Shown piece by piece: positions 1-11,096 of a stretch of DNA of 64,000 nucleotides. Source of the stretch: Panax quinquefolius (taxonomy: Eukaryota > Streptophyta > Magnoliopsida > Apiales > Araliaceae); the NCBI GenBank assembly GCA_020205615.1, contig CM035166.1, forward strand, positions 85,888,862-85,952,861. The letters are read 5' to 3'. The notes under the pieces are model-generated. The model worked only from the letters and a program-made list of their open reading frames with translations, did not search any database and had not been told where the DNA came from. How positions within the stretch are numbered: the first letter of the stretch is position 1; every line of letters starts with the position of its first letter. Made by a program: the position numbers and the translations under genes.

Positions 1-1072
1 CTGTTGAATAACTTGTCATGCTAAGGCACCGCATGCATGGTGATTTCTTTTGTTATTCCATTCTTTATTATACCCAATTAGTTAAAACTTTGACTTCTAT
101 ACTCCATGAAATTAGTAGAATATCCTTGATATTTTGCGTTTCATCCAAAGATCTTTTCATGGAAATATTCTTCCGATCATTCTTGAATTTTACTCTCACG
201 TAAACAAAGATCACGTCGACAATTTGGACGTTAATAATTCATGGATTAAATAATTCTTGAACTTGTTTTATTGAATTACTATGTCATTGTCATCATCCTC
301 ATGTTATATTATGTTATTTTGGCTTACGTGCATAGATGAACTTAGTATGATTATGACCGAGGATCATTCGGTATAATCACGACTTGATATAAATGATGTG
401 ACAAAAGTCCTCGGTGGCTCAGTAATGCGTTGATGGATAGTTTTTGGTATGATTATGACCTGGGGTGATTCGGTATAGTCATGACCATTGATAATTTGAT
501 GAAAATCCTTGACCGTGGTATGTGGATGATTAGATGTGGTGGTTTATTTATTGTCGAGTCTCAATGATAAAAATTGATGAAAACCTTTTAAAACCTAAAA
601 GATAGTAGACTTTATTCTCTACTTGACTCTTTTAATGGATTGCTTATTCCACCGCAGATTAAATGGGTTGTCTATTGTATTTTATCGGTTTAACACTTTG
701 TTGAAGGCTAATGATAATTTATTTCGCATTATCTTAGTCATAATATTTCTTTATTGGGCTAGTTGAGCTCACCCTTTCTTTCACGTTTTCTTCGTGAAAT
801 GAGAACATAGTTGGGACTAGTCTGGGAGCAGAGTAATGGTCCGAGGATAGCATTAGTAGTCCTCACTATTCGTGAAATAGTGTGATAATAGTTGTAATGA
901 GGACTCCTTTTGAGTTTGTATAATACCTAGTAGACAATATTTGTATTCAAACTCACGCTTTATGTCAGATTGCATACCTACAGCTTAGGTTAGTAAGTTG
1001 TATTTGAATTTATGTACCATGTAAGTGGCGACCCAAGATGGGTGACGTATACCTAATTTTGGGGGCGTTACA
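1..1072 (+). repeat. 3' part of a family A LTR
   Basis: This is the downstream part of a long terminal repeat that runs off the left edge of the window. It ends in GGGGGCGTTACA. The last 800 bases match, with many substitutions, the end of the next LTR copy (to 3570) and the reverse complement of the solo LTR at 22154-24751. Shared blocks include the CATTGTCATCATCCTCA segment and the terminal GTATACCTA(A)TTTTGGGGGCG. No coding region is visible. It could be a solo LTR or the 3' LTR of an element lying to the left. Confidence 0.75.
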
Positions 1073-2049
1073 ATTATACTCAATTATTGCTATAGTAATT
1101 GCTGCATAATATCTCTCGTATTATTGATTCAATTATTGTCACAGTATCAATATTTTATATTATTAAATCAATAATTAAGACGACAAAGTTATTCATATTA
1201 TTATTTTTAATATTGACGATGTCTAGAAAGTTCTGTCAAGGAGAGGTTTGGTCACCTAATTGCGCGCCAAAAGGGAGAAATCCTTATCGAAGACCACCCT
1301 CTTTCCTGGGAATGATCTGGTTGTTAAATATTATGAGTTATAATATTAACGATGAATAAGTTTGTGTTGATTAAAGATGAAATTGATATTTTCATTGTTT
1401 TGGGATTATTAGCGTTAGTAGAAATCAACATCTATTCTGATAATAATTTATGTCTGGAGGTTATATTGACCAATCCGGTAATTAATCGGATAAATGAGCA
1501 ATTAATTGCTATTAATTCACATGCTTATAACTATTTGTTCACATTCGTGTACTATTGATTCACATGCATGTACTATTAGGGGAGGTGCTGCAAGATTGAT
1601 AATACTTGCATGACTAATTTAAAAATGGAGGTATAGATGAAAGTACTATACTGTAATTATTTTTTTTACATGTATAGAACTATTGAGTCACATGATTGTA
1701 CTATTGATTCACATGATATACTATTAGGGGAGGTGGTGCAAGTTTGATAATACTTGCAGGACTAAATTAAAAATAAAGGAAATGATGAAGGTATTATAAT
1801 GTAATATTTCAAGCCCCAAAACGTGCAATTATCGAAACTATATTTTCCTCTAAATAGAAGCACATTCTTCCTTCATTCTCACCAATTCACTAAGACTCAC
1901 AAGAGCAATTATAGAGAGAGAAGTTATAGAGAAAAAGAAGAATAGAAGTCTGCTACTTCACTATTTCACTATCCAGTCTTCTTCTGAGGTAAGGGGTATT
2001 ATTTCTTTCGTATTCATGAAGAGTTATTTTCTTTCAATACTCGTAAGGG

Positions 2050-2250
2050 TTGTTATTCCATTCTTTATTATTCTGTTGGAATAACCTGTCTACGTGGACT
2101 ACCGCATGCATGGTGAAATTATTCTGTTATTCTGTTGGAATAACCTATCTACGCGGATTATCACATGCATGGTGAAATTCTTCTATTATTCCATTCTTTA
2201 TTATTCTGTTGAAATAAACTGTCTACGCGGACTACCGCATGCATGATTAA
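2050..2250. repeat. threefold tandem repeat inside the LTR
   Basis: Three copies of a roughly 50-base unit run from about 2071, 2132 and 2205. Each contains TTCTGTTGGAATAACC, then TCTACG(T/C)GGA, then the GCATGCATG palindrome. Part of a fourth related copy lies at the left edge of the window (1-45) in the neighbouring LTR. Confidence 0.7.
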
Positions 2251-2425
2251 TGACCCTTCGTATTCATTCTTTATTAAATTATGGAAATGATCTGTCTACG
2301 TGGATTACCGCATTGCGGATGAAAATCCATTTGCAATTTCGTATATTCTATTATACTCATATGAGATATCCTTTCTTTTGTACTCATCATGGAATATCAT
2401 TTTGTTTTGTATTTTCCTTTTATGA

Positions 2426-2575
2426 GTATTATTCACGAAGTACTGTTCACGGGTACTATTCATAAAGTATTATTCACGAAGTACTATTCATAAAGTACTA
2501 TTCACGGGGTACTATTCTCAAAGTACTATTCACGGATTATTATTCACCCGAGTACTATTCACCCGTAGTACTTTT
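2426..2575. repeat. GTACTATTCAC array
   Basis: About ten imperfect copies of an 11-16 base unit built on GTACTATTCAC, separated by AAA, GGG or CCCGA. A related GTGAATAGTAAC series lies at 23084-23205 in the opposite-strand solo LTR, so the array is a property of the LTR family rather than a local expansion. Confidence 0.75.
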
Positions 2576-3570
2576 CATGATAAAAATTGATTTCTTTTCG
2601 GTCCAAATCATTTTTGATACAATATTATTTTTGAAATTTACTCCACAAAGCAGTATCATGTTGACAATTTGGATATTTATAAACTCTGGATAAATTTAAA
2701 GTCTTTAATATTTATCCTTGATTTTGTTTGATTAATGCTTATATCATTGTCATCATCCTCACGCTTACATCAGGATGAAAGTTATCTTTAGCTTACGCAT
2801 GTACAGATGGATTTGTTGATTGGTATGATTATGACTGGATCATTCGGTATAATCATAACCCGTAATGTTATAAATGATGTAGTAAAAGTCCTCATCGTCC
2901 AGAAGTAGTGCATTGATGGGATGATTATTGTATGATGATTATGACGAGGATTATTTGGTATAATCATGACCATTGATGATTACATGAATATCCTCGCCCG
3001 TAAAGTGTGCATGATTCGATGATGTGGTTTATTTATTGCTTTCGAGTCTCAAATGATAAAGTTGATGAAAAACTTTTTAAAATATAGAAGATAGTAGATG
3101 TCATGCTCTACTTGACTCTTCTAATGGATTGCTTATTCCGCTGCAGTTGTTGATCTAAAACTTGTTGTCTATTATATTCTATCAGTTGTTATACTGTTGA
3201 AGGCTAAGGATAATTTATTTTGTATTATTTTAGTCATAATATTTTTTACTGGGCTAGTTGAGCTCACCCTTTTGCTTTCATTGTTCTCTTCAGGAAATGA
3301 AAATATAGTTGGGACGAGTCGGGGAATGGAGTGATGGTCAAGGATAAGTGGCTTTAGTAGTCCTCACTATTCTATAAAATAGTGTGATAATAATTGTAAT
3401 GATGACTCCATTGAGTGTGGATATTGTCTAGAAGACAATATTCGTGTTAACTCTCAGCTTATGTTTGGTCGTATTGTACCTGACAATTGTATAATTAAGT
3501 TGTATTTGAATTTTGTATCATGTATTTGGCGACTCAGAATGGGTGATGTATACCTATTTTGGGGGTCACA

Positions 3571-4039
3571 CAAGGTGTGCAAAGGTAATCGTCCTTAAGT
3601 AAAAATTACCTTAACTTTTCGGTGCTAAGGATACATCGACCAAATCCTACTTTATGATTCAACGACTCTTCACCCAACTTATTGAAGGTAAGGAACAGAA
3701 GCTTTTGAAGATGGTAACAACTACTTCCTTTTTTATTTTTATTTTATTTTTATCACATAACAAAAGAGACTCGGCTTTATTTATACTGACAAAGATAACA
3801 ACGGTTTCTCTTCACTTTATTGCTGAAAACAGTACACAAAATTGAAGGAAAGCAACGATACTCAAAAATTAAAGGAAAACAACGGTACAATTTTTTCCTT
3901 AACAAATCTTTCCCCGATAATAGGTCTTTTAATATATATGAAACAGTTACAAAATACATTTTGAACAGTTACAAAATCTCCATAAATTAATATGTATATT
4001 TATATTTTTATTTATGTTTGTAATATTTTATTTTGCATA
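3571..4039. other. AT-rich stretch, no gene seen
   Basis: This is the spacer between the LTR and the KLCR-like pseudogene. I see only AT-rich sequence with short random frames; a decayed 3' part of the pseudogene may extend into it. Confidence 0.5.
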
Positions 4040-5245
4040 AAATACAACACTCGTAAATTCAAAGAGCATTCTCATAGTAGGATTTTGAGTTCCTTAATTA
4101 ATTTTCCGATCTTATTACACAGGTCAGCCAGTCGAACGAAAAGTGATGCAACGGTTGGATGGTTTTCCCCTTTGGTAGACTTGAAAGCCGTGAGTGCCTT
4201 TTGATAAGCAAAGACAGCCTCATCATACCTAGTCAAAGACAAGTATGCGTCTCCAATGCTTAAATCAATAGAATCAACCTCCTTTTCCTGCCCATTGGCC
4301 ACCATGGCCATGCTAACTAAAACTAGATGCTCAAGAGCAGCTTCATGGTCTCCCTTAGTTTCGCATATAAGACCCATGAGCCTCCTGTCAGTTGCCTCTT
4401 CAATAGAAGCAGGCGAACCGTTATCTCTGCGTATATCTAAAGCCATCTGACAAAGCTTCTCCGCCTCATCAAATTTCAATGTTTGAACATGAGCTTCAGC
4501 CAAATACCTGCAAGTCTCGCCAACTCTTGGATCTGTATCTCCCATGACTTGTCTCTGAACTTCTAAACCCATTGTGTAACATAGTATTGAATTCTCAAAT
4601 TGGCCCACCATGGCATAAGTGTTTCCCAATTGCATATTAGCAAGGGCCTGATCTTGAACTTCTTCGATTACCGAAATCTCAATGGCGTGTTCAAGAACTG
4701 GAATGGCTTCACTGTTCTGACCTAAGTTACAGTAGATTCCAGCAGTCAAATGCAAACACATGACCACATCTAAACTGGGCTTCCCATCAACACATTTTTC
4801 AAATGATTTTGCCGCTCGAAGAGCAAATTCAAGAGGTTTATGAGGATTACCCCCAGAGAAAATCAAATCCCTTACTTGCTTAAGCAAAAATGGTCCAAGA
4901 TCCGGGTTTTCTAAACCTGATTCAGATGAATCCTCAGTTCCATTCTGAAACTTCACCCCTCTCGGAGATAAATTCCTCTGTTTCTTCATTGAGATTCCTC
5001 CACCACTTTGGTTTCCTAAAACTCTTATCGTTCAGCATATCTAAACGAGACTTCTTTTGAGGACATCTGCTCTTAGGACTTGATGTTGCTTCCCATTCCA
5101 AGTGCAAGTGAGAAGCTTTTTTTGAGTTCTGACCCGCAGAGAAGCTTTCCTTCTTAGAACCAGAATCACTACGGAAATCATCATTTTCTGCCTTTTGCAC
5201 CCCAAGGTCCCCAACGTCTTCTTCCATTATCTTCACTTCTCTCAT
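4040..5245 (-). pseudogene. KLCR: KLCR-like TPR gene copy, frameshifted and 3'-truncated
   Basis: This resembles plant KINESIN LIGHT CHAIN-RELATED proteins, tetratricopeptide scaffolds that sit along cortical microtubules and cellulose synthase tracks. The main open part is 4072-4989 (305 residues). It holds the family's NPDLGPFLLKQ start of the conserved region near residues 28-38, then TPR helices with MCLHLTAGIYCNLGQ, GETCRYLAEAHVQ, RRLMGLICETKGDHEAALEH and KGENHPTVASLFVRLADL. An upstream frame (4934-5245, 103 residues, low-complexity and charged) overlaps it out of frame and may be the disordered N-terminus. The reading stops at GKLIKELKILL. Just beyond, a shifted frame reads SYYENAL then a stop, matching where the family normally continues, so about half the usual ~600 residues is lost. 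About five residues also seem missing before MQLGNTYAM. I see no intron in the conserved part. The alternative, a short functional protein starting at 4989, is less likely. Confidence 0.75.
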
Positions 5246-5539
5246 CTAGTAGGTGAACCAGAACGTTTTTAGAGTAATCAAAATACACGTAAAGAATTTT
5301 TTATTTACTTAACGCTGGAGGCTTCTTTCTATTGTCGGAATGGGTCTTTTGGGTTTCTAAGACTCAGGACAAATTTTTTCAAGTGTGCCCCTTTATACAA
5401 ATTAAATTAAAAAATAAATAAATTATCAACTAAATTTTTTTATTAAAATTATAAGAATTTACAAAAGATAAGGAAGGACACTTTTAAATGCCATCGTTCA
5501 AAAGAATCATCATCACATACTCTACAAAATAAAAAATAT
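5246..5539. other. AT-rich flank, no gene seen
   Basis: Upstream flank of the KLCR-like pseudogene. No promoter element or gene could be supported. Confidence 0.4.
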
Positions 5540-5548
5540 CAATGAAAT

Positions 5549-6607
5549 TGGTAAAACTAATGAAATACCCACTGTAGTTGGCAAGTTTTATTGATTACAC
5601 AATTGAACTTTTAATTTTTCAAATTACTCCACTAAACTAATTATTATTTTGAAATTGGGTTATTCCGTTAAAAAAAAATAATCGGATGTTAATTTTTTAT
5701 CTACAAAACTAATGAATTACCCACTGTAGTTGGCACGTTTTACTGGTTACACCATTGAACTTTTAATTTTTCAAATTACTCCATTAAACTAATTAAAAAA
5801 TGATTATTTTAAATATTTTTAAAAATTATTATTATTTTTAGTAAAAAATATTAGAAACTTTAATTATTTTTTTTTTCATAAATGAGTAAAGTTTCATAAA
5901 ATGTAGATTTAAACAAAATTAAAGTTTTATGAAACGTTATGATTTTTAAAAAAAAATCTCTTTTTCGCTTTTGGAAATTAAAGTTTATTTTTTTGAATCT
6001 ATATTTTATAAAATTTTACTCATTTTTTTAAATATGAAGAATTTTCCAATTTTTTCTTGAAAATAATATTTATTTATAAAAATTATTAATTTCTTTTCCG
6101 AAAAAATTGAATCAATTTATTTATTTATCATTTATTGCTTTTTTTAATTTTAATTTCTATTTTTAGTTTTTTTTTTTAAAAAGTTGGAATATTAAGAATG
6201 GGTCATTCGATAAAAAATTAAGTAGACATTAATTTAATTTAAAATCACTTTAATTTGTTTGAATCTATATTTTATGAAACTCTACTCATTTTATGAAGAA
6301 AAAAAAGTTTCTAATATTTTTTACTTCAAATAATAATAATTTTTAAAAATATTTAAAATAATTATTTTTAATTAGTTTGATGGGGTAATTTGAATTAAAA
6401 TTTCAATGGTGTAATCAGTAAAATGTGCCAACTACAGTGGGCAATTCATTAGTTTTGTAGATAAAAAATTAACGTCCGTTTTTTTTTAACGAAATGACCC
6501 AATTTCAAAATAATAATTAGTTTAGTGGTGTAATTTAAAAAATTAAAAGTTCAATGATATTATCAGTAAAACCTACTAACTACAGTGGATATTTCTTTAG
6601 TTTTGCC
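5549..6607. mobile_element. Mutator-like foldback element
   Basis: A 1,059-base non-coding element flanked by identical 9-bp duplications CAATGAAAT (5540-5548 and 6608-6616), the size typical of Mutator-like elements. The left end TGGTAAAACTAATGAAAT pairs with the right end, whose reverse complement starts GGCAAAACTAAAGAAAT. Each arm carries two versions of one module containing CCCACTGTAGTTGGCA and ATTGAACTTTTAATTTTTC (left near 5550-5640 and 5703-5790, right near 6365-6460 and 6490-6605). The middle is also partly self-complementary, so almost the whole element could fold into one hairpin. No transposase is present. If the duplication were read as 8 bp a hAT origin would be possible, but the long arms favour Mutator. 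Confidence 0.8.
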
Positions 6608-6616
6608 CAATGAAAT

Positions 6617-7347
6617 CTAAACCACAAAACATCATTTAAAATGTTTTCTTGTTGCATTTTTAGATGCAAAATCATCAATTATACTATCATATTTAATGTT
6701 TTCTAACATATCATTTTTAATGCATAATATTGTTAATCTTTTTATTATTTTATTTTTTTTATACACATAAATACATAAGTTTATAAAAAAATTTGGGCCC
6801 CCTTCAACTATGGGCCCTGGGCGGTTGCCTTGGTGGCCCTTACTTACTTGTGGACTCGCTTATTGTATCTAATCGAGAGGAGACAATCAGTATCACGCGA
6901 GTTCAGATTGTTTGAAAACCTCTCAAAATTTATTCGTTTTCAATTATTGAAAAAATATAATAATTCAATGTGTTTGTAAAAATTGTGGGAATATAGAAAT
7001 GAGCATATTTGATTGAATCTCTTTACAAAGATTTCATGATTACATATTAACTAAAGGTTAATTTGGAGTTTCTCCGGTGAAGAATGCATGTAAAAATTGA
7101 AATGCATATTATATCACTCATTAATTAAATTAAAGGCTAATTTGGAGTTTCTAATGCATCAAATAAGAAAGGAATTGTGTTTTCATGCGACTTTTAATTG
7201 ATTTTGACTATTGAGAGCACGTGACTCAAAATCTTTAAAATTAAAAAAATTATATTAATTTAGAGTTTAAAAATATCTTAATTTAACTTTAAAAAGTTCA
7301 TAATAATTTTATATTGAACAAAAGAAAATTGTCTCCCATTTATTAGT
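6617..7347. other. AT-rich stretch, no gene seen
   Basis: Sequence between the foldback element and the Copia element. There is a GC-richer patch at 6790-6910 (GGGCCC twice, GGGCGGTTGCC) of unknown origin. No open frame of interest. Confidence 0.4.
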
Positions 7348-7352
7348 ATTCA

Positions 7353-7781
7353 TGAAGGGTTTTTAATACGCATGATATTCATATTTACACATAATTAGGA
7401 GAATCAAAGGCATACCTCTTGAAGCGTGATTAAGCCTTTGATGCGGAAAACCTCCTGCCGTTCCTTTAACCCAACAGCGTCTTCGAACTACGTCTGAGAA
7501 CAAAGCACTAATTCACAGTACGTAACAATTAGGGTTTTGGTCTCGATATTGGAAGCTCTGTATCTTTGGCCAACTCAATAATATTGCTCACATCTTGATC
7601 GACTGAGGGATGTGGGTATTTAATACGTGAGTGGTTAAACCACTCCCCAACACGCCCTCCACGTTCGATAATCCACGCTCACATTATCGAACCGCAATTG
7701 ACCTTGTCAATTGGGAACTTAATTAATGTAACTGGGTCGGACCCTCTACGGGTGACCCATTTGGATACCCAAGATACAACA
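7353..7781 (-). repeat. Copia 3' LTR
   Basis: A 429-base LTR which on the minus strand begins TGTTGTATCTTGGG and ends TTAAAAACCCTTCA. It matches 30209-30638 nearly end to end. The CACGTATTAAATACCC segment is a possible TATA region. Confidence 0.92.
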
Positions 7782-7800
7782 TCTCCCACTCGCCCATGGC
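7782..7800 (-). other. Copia polypurine tract
   Basis: On the minus strand GGGCGAGTGGGAGA directly precedes the 3' LTR, the expected place and composition for the plus-strand primer. Confidence 0.75.
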
Positions 7801-9136
7801 GGGGACGATGTATCCTCATATCTGCCAAAAATAGCTCAAACCAAAACATGTAAAACCCCTAATCGCCAACTGCAAATCACCGAAGTTCACTCAGTAATGC
7901 AGGAGCTCTATATCAAACCTATTAGGGCCAACATAGAGACATCTACCCTTTCAAAGAAATAACACGGGAGCTCTCACGTCGAACTTAATTAGTTCACATA
8001 GAGGCTACAACCCATAAACTCAGAGTACCCCAGACACATTTGAATTTTCACTAGGTTAAGTATCTCTAACCCCTCAGAGAGCCTTACTTAACCACCTTTG
8101 GGCCCAAGTCCATTTCATATCTCACTTATTACTATATCGCTATCAAAACGCTATAGTTGTCGACAATAAGTGCAGAACAAGGTGAAATCAAATTGTCTTC
8201 CCTTTGCCCTAATACTACTAAAAAATGAATCAACTACTTTCCCAAAATCGGTCCTTATAGTCTCATCAATCCTGACCTTAGGAATCGAAACCAAAGTAAC
8301 AACATTAATCCATATCTTTGCAGTAAGATCACAAAGAGCACTTGGCGTAGGAATAAAACTTGTCCTACAAGACTCACACGGTGAGGAAGTAGGGATTCAT
8401 TCTCTCACCTCTTTTACATGGTCGCTAAGCACATGTAACTCGCTCACAACATGTTATTCTATAGCCTTGTTGTGCGGACCTTAGAACATTTCAAATATCT
8501 CGCTTATTTAAGCGCCATATTTGAAACTTCGCATCCGGTTATCATGTTACGACAGACAATCTCATCTACATGAGCATATGTCCTATGGTCGTGCCGTACG
8601 GATCTTAGTTCAGTCGCTTCATAAGCGCCTAACTCGAATTTTTCAGATTGCTCGCTTATCTAAGCGCCAAACCTAAAATTTCGTATCCGGCTATCAGTAC
8701 AGGTTAATATAGATGGTGGGGCATACTATATTTGGTTAATCCAAGTTAACCTCATCTTGGCTCATGCCAAGGCGACATCATGTTCATTTTTCTCACTACT
8801 AAGCGCCAATTGATTACTATCAAAAGTATCAATAGCTCGCTACTCAAAGTGCCAATAAATGAACTGTCTCAACCTTGCTCGTTTTTCAAAGCGCCAAGGG
8901 TGATTGCTCGTGTGAGTGAGCCAATCAACCTATTGACATATATTTAATGTGTGTGCATATCCAATATACATAATAAATTGTGTGAACATATAAAACTTAT
9001 CATATGCGCTAAAATAACCAAACACAAGTGGAAATAAATGAAACTCACATAAATGATAAATATCTCGAAATAACAATGAATATCTCTAATACAAGCCAAA
9101 TAATGAGTGATATGCAAGGAAATAATAGAAAGTACA
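7801..9136 (-). other. Copia 3' non-coding region with dispersed repeats
   Basis: About 1.3 kb lies between the RNase H stop and the polypurine tract. It has no convincing frame; a 104-residue plus-strand frame at 8170-8484 looks incidental. It contains six variants of CTCGCTTATYTAAGCGCC (8499, 8613, 8651, 8792, 8836, 8878). At 8499 and 8651 the similarity extends about 30 bases further through CGTATCCGG-type sequence. Each unit holds a small imperfect inverted repeat GCGCTTA/TAAGCG. Confidence 0.6.
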
Positions 9137-9781
9137 TCAAATCCTACGAAGACCTAATGAACTAACATGCCTACAAAAGGCATCTTTAGGGATTAGCTTC
9201 GTCAAAGGATCAGCTACCATAAGACCAGTGGGCATGTACTCCAATATCACCTCATTATTTGCTATGATATCTCTGATGAAGTTCATCCTCAAGTCAATGT
9301 GCTTCGTCCTGCCGTGATACTTGGGGTCCTTGGTGTTATCTAGGGTCGTCGTGCTATCACAGTAAACAGTCACAGGATCTGAAGCATGAGAGACGACACC
9401 AAGATCCTCGAAGAATCTTCTCAGCCACATGGCTTCCTGAACAGCTGACGTACAAGCCACAAACTCCGACTCCATCGTAGAAAGAGCAACGCAAGTCTAT
9501 TTCTTGCTACACCAAGTGATGACACCGCCATGTAACAAGAATCCATATCCTGAGGTCGAATTGCGCATCCCCTGGTTACCTCCCCAACTGGCATCGGTGT
9601 AACCAATCAATCGCAGGTCCGGTCCTCCATAGCATAACATGTAGTCCAAAGTACCTTTCAAATATTGCAAGATCCTCTTGATTGCCTTCCAATGAGGAAT
9701 CCTGTGGTTTGACCGACATCGACCGAGATAATCCGATCGATATGCTATATCGTGCCGAAAGTACAGTACACATAACTGCAT
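9137..9781 (-). pseudogene. Copia RNase H domain
   Basis: RNase H removes the RNA strand during reverse transcription. This frame carries IGYTDASWGG (first catalytic Asp), STSGYGF, MESEF (catalytic Glu), VYCDSTTTL (Asp), TKHIDLRMNFIRD and VADPLTK, the standard Copia series through to its C-terminal end. One in-frame TAG near 9497 (after WCSKK) interrupts the frame; the reading resumes in the same phase at TCVALSTMESEF. A frameshift near 9770 separates it from the reverse transcriptase. Confidence 0.88.
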
Positions 9782-10870
9782 ACATTAGCTTTCCTATAGC
9801 ATTGGCATACGGATAATGGGACATCTTCTTAATTTCCTCGGGAGAAGTAGGGCATTGTTCGGATCCAATGGCGTCGCCTATAGCGATAGGAGTGTCTATG
9901 GGTTTGTAGTTGTTCATCTGGAATTGCTCAAGAACCTTCTTAAGGTAAGTCCCTTGAGACAAACCAAGAAACTTTCTTGAGCGATCTCTAAAGATCTTAA
10001 CTCTGAGAACATAAGCTGCTTCCCCCATGTCCTTCATCTCAAAGTTAGAGGACAACCACCCTTTGGTGGCGACAATCATCTCCTTATTGTTCCAAGCTAG
10101 AAGGATGTCATCGACATACATAGATAAGATAAGGAATTTATCTTTGGACCGTTTGATATATACACAATGGTCTTCCTCGATCATCGTAAACCCATCACTA
10201 ATGACGACTCAATGGAATCTCAAATACCATTGTCTGGACGTATGTTTCAAACCATAGATATAACGTTTGAGCTTGTATACTTTGCGCTCTTGTCCTTCCA
10301 TGATGAAACCCTCTAGCTGATCCATGTATATCTCCTCAGCTAAATCTCCATTAAGAAAAGTTGTCTTAACGTCCATTTGATATAACTCCAAATCTAAATG
10401 CGCGACAATCGCTAGGATGAGGCGAATTGAGGCAAACCTCACTACTGGTGAGAATGTTTCCTCGTAATCAATTCCCTCTTGCTGGGTGTAGCCCTTTGGC
10501 TATAAGGCGAGCTTTGTACCTTTCAATGGAACCATCTGCCTTGCGTTTGACTTTAAGAACCCATTTGTTCCCAATAGCCTTTCGCCCTGGGGAAGGTCAA
10601 CCAAGTCCCAGACTTGATTAGTCCTCATGGACTCCATCTCTTCTTCCATTGCAATCATCCACTTATCTCTCATAGCAGATGATAGAGCATCTCGATAAGA
10701 TCAAGGTTCCTCATCGTCTTGCGCATCAGCTACAAAGGCATTCCCCTCAATCTCAAAAAGACGACGTGGAATGTTACCCCTTTAACTTCTACGCATTTGA
10801 GGAATATGAGACTCTTCATTTGATGGATGAGAACTGCTCGAAGGCATGTCACTCCCACTTTCTATAAGAG
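9770..10870 (-). pseudogene. Copia reverse transcriptase
   Basis: This RNA-dependent DNA polymerase region has the open part 9576-10184 with the catalytic MYVDDILL motif (residues 22-29), preceded by 10209-10442 with LYQMDVKTTFLNGDL (first catalytic Asp) and YKLKRYIYGLKHTSRQW. Between 10443 and 10870 the N-terminal part can be followed only in broken frames. The two main frames are out of phase near 10190-10210, so the protein is not intact. Ordinary Copia sequence; the YVDD box itself is preserved. Confidence 0.88.
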
Positions 10871-10871
10871 C

Positions 10872-11090
10872 TTAAGGAATAACCTCTTCAGCTTCTACTG
10901 TATGAGTTGGGGTGCCTAAATCTTCTTTCATCTCATAAAGGTTCATCTCCTTGCTCACATCACCTCTATTAGGGAAATCCATCTCAAGGAAATCTGCATC
11001 TCGTGACTCTATCTCAGATACAGTCCCATCAGGCTGCTCTCCTACAAACACATAGCCTTTGGAGTGTTCAGAATATTTTAAAAAATACAC
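10872..11090 (-). pseudogene. Copia integrase C-terminal fragment
   Basis: Seventy-two residues containing YSEHSKGYVFVGEQ and the following IESRDADFLE. In plant Copia polyproteins this kind of sequence lies at the end of integrase, before reverse transcriptase. It is cut at its upstream side by the chromodomain Gypsy insertion beginning at 11097; the rest of integrase is at 27462-28169, with the middle missing. Confidence 0.8.
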
Positions 11091-11096
11091 TTCTTA

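Larger units (their letters stand above)
1073..3570 (+). repeat. 5'-truncated family A LTR
   Basis: This is a second, diverged copy of the family A LTR, ending GGGGGTCACA at 3570. The GTCTAGAAAGTT...GAGAGGTTTGGTCACC block near 1218-1260 corresponds to a block about 575 bases inside the complete LTR at 22154-24751, so roughly the first 430 bases are missing here. The missing start may lie left of the window if the LTR ending at 1072 inserted into this one. Two internal arrays are listed separately. A TATA-like CTCTAAATAGAAG lies near 1845. Short reading frames in it are not convincing proteins. Confidence 0.7.

Noticed and set aside
2426..2575. Short regular repeats considered as a CRISPR-like array
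   Set aside because: The units are contiguous and imperfect with no unique spacers, and the setting is a plant LTR.
8170..8484. 104-residue plus-strand frame in the Copia 3' region
   Set aside because: Antisense to the element, no domain, and it overlaps the repeat-rich non-coding part.
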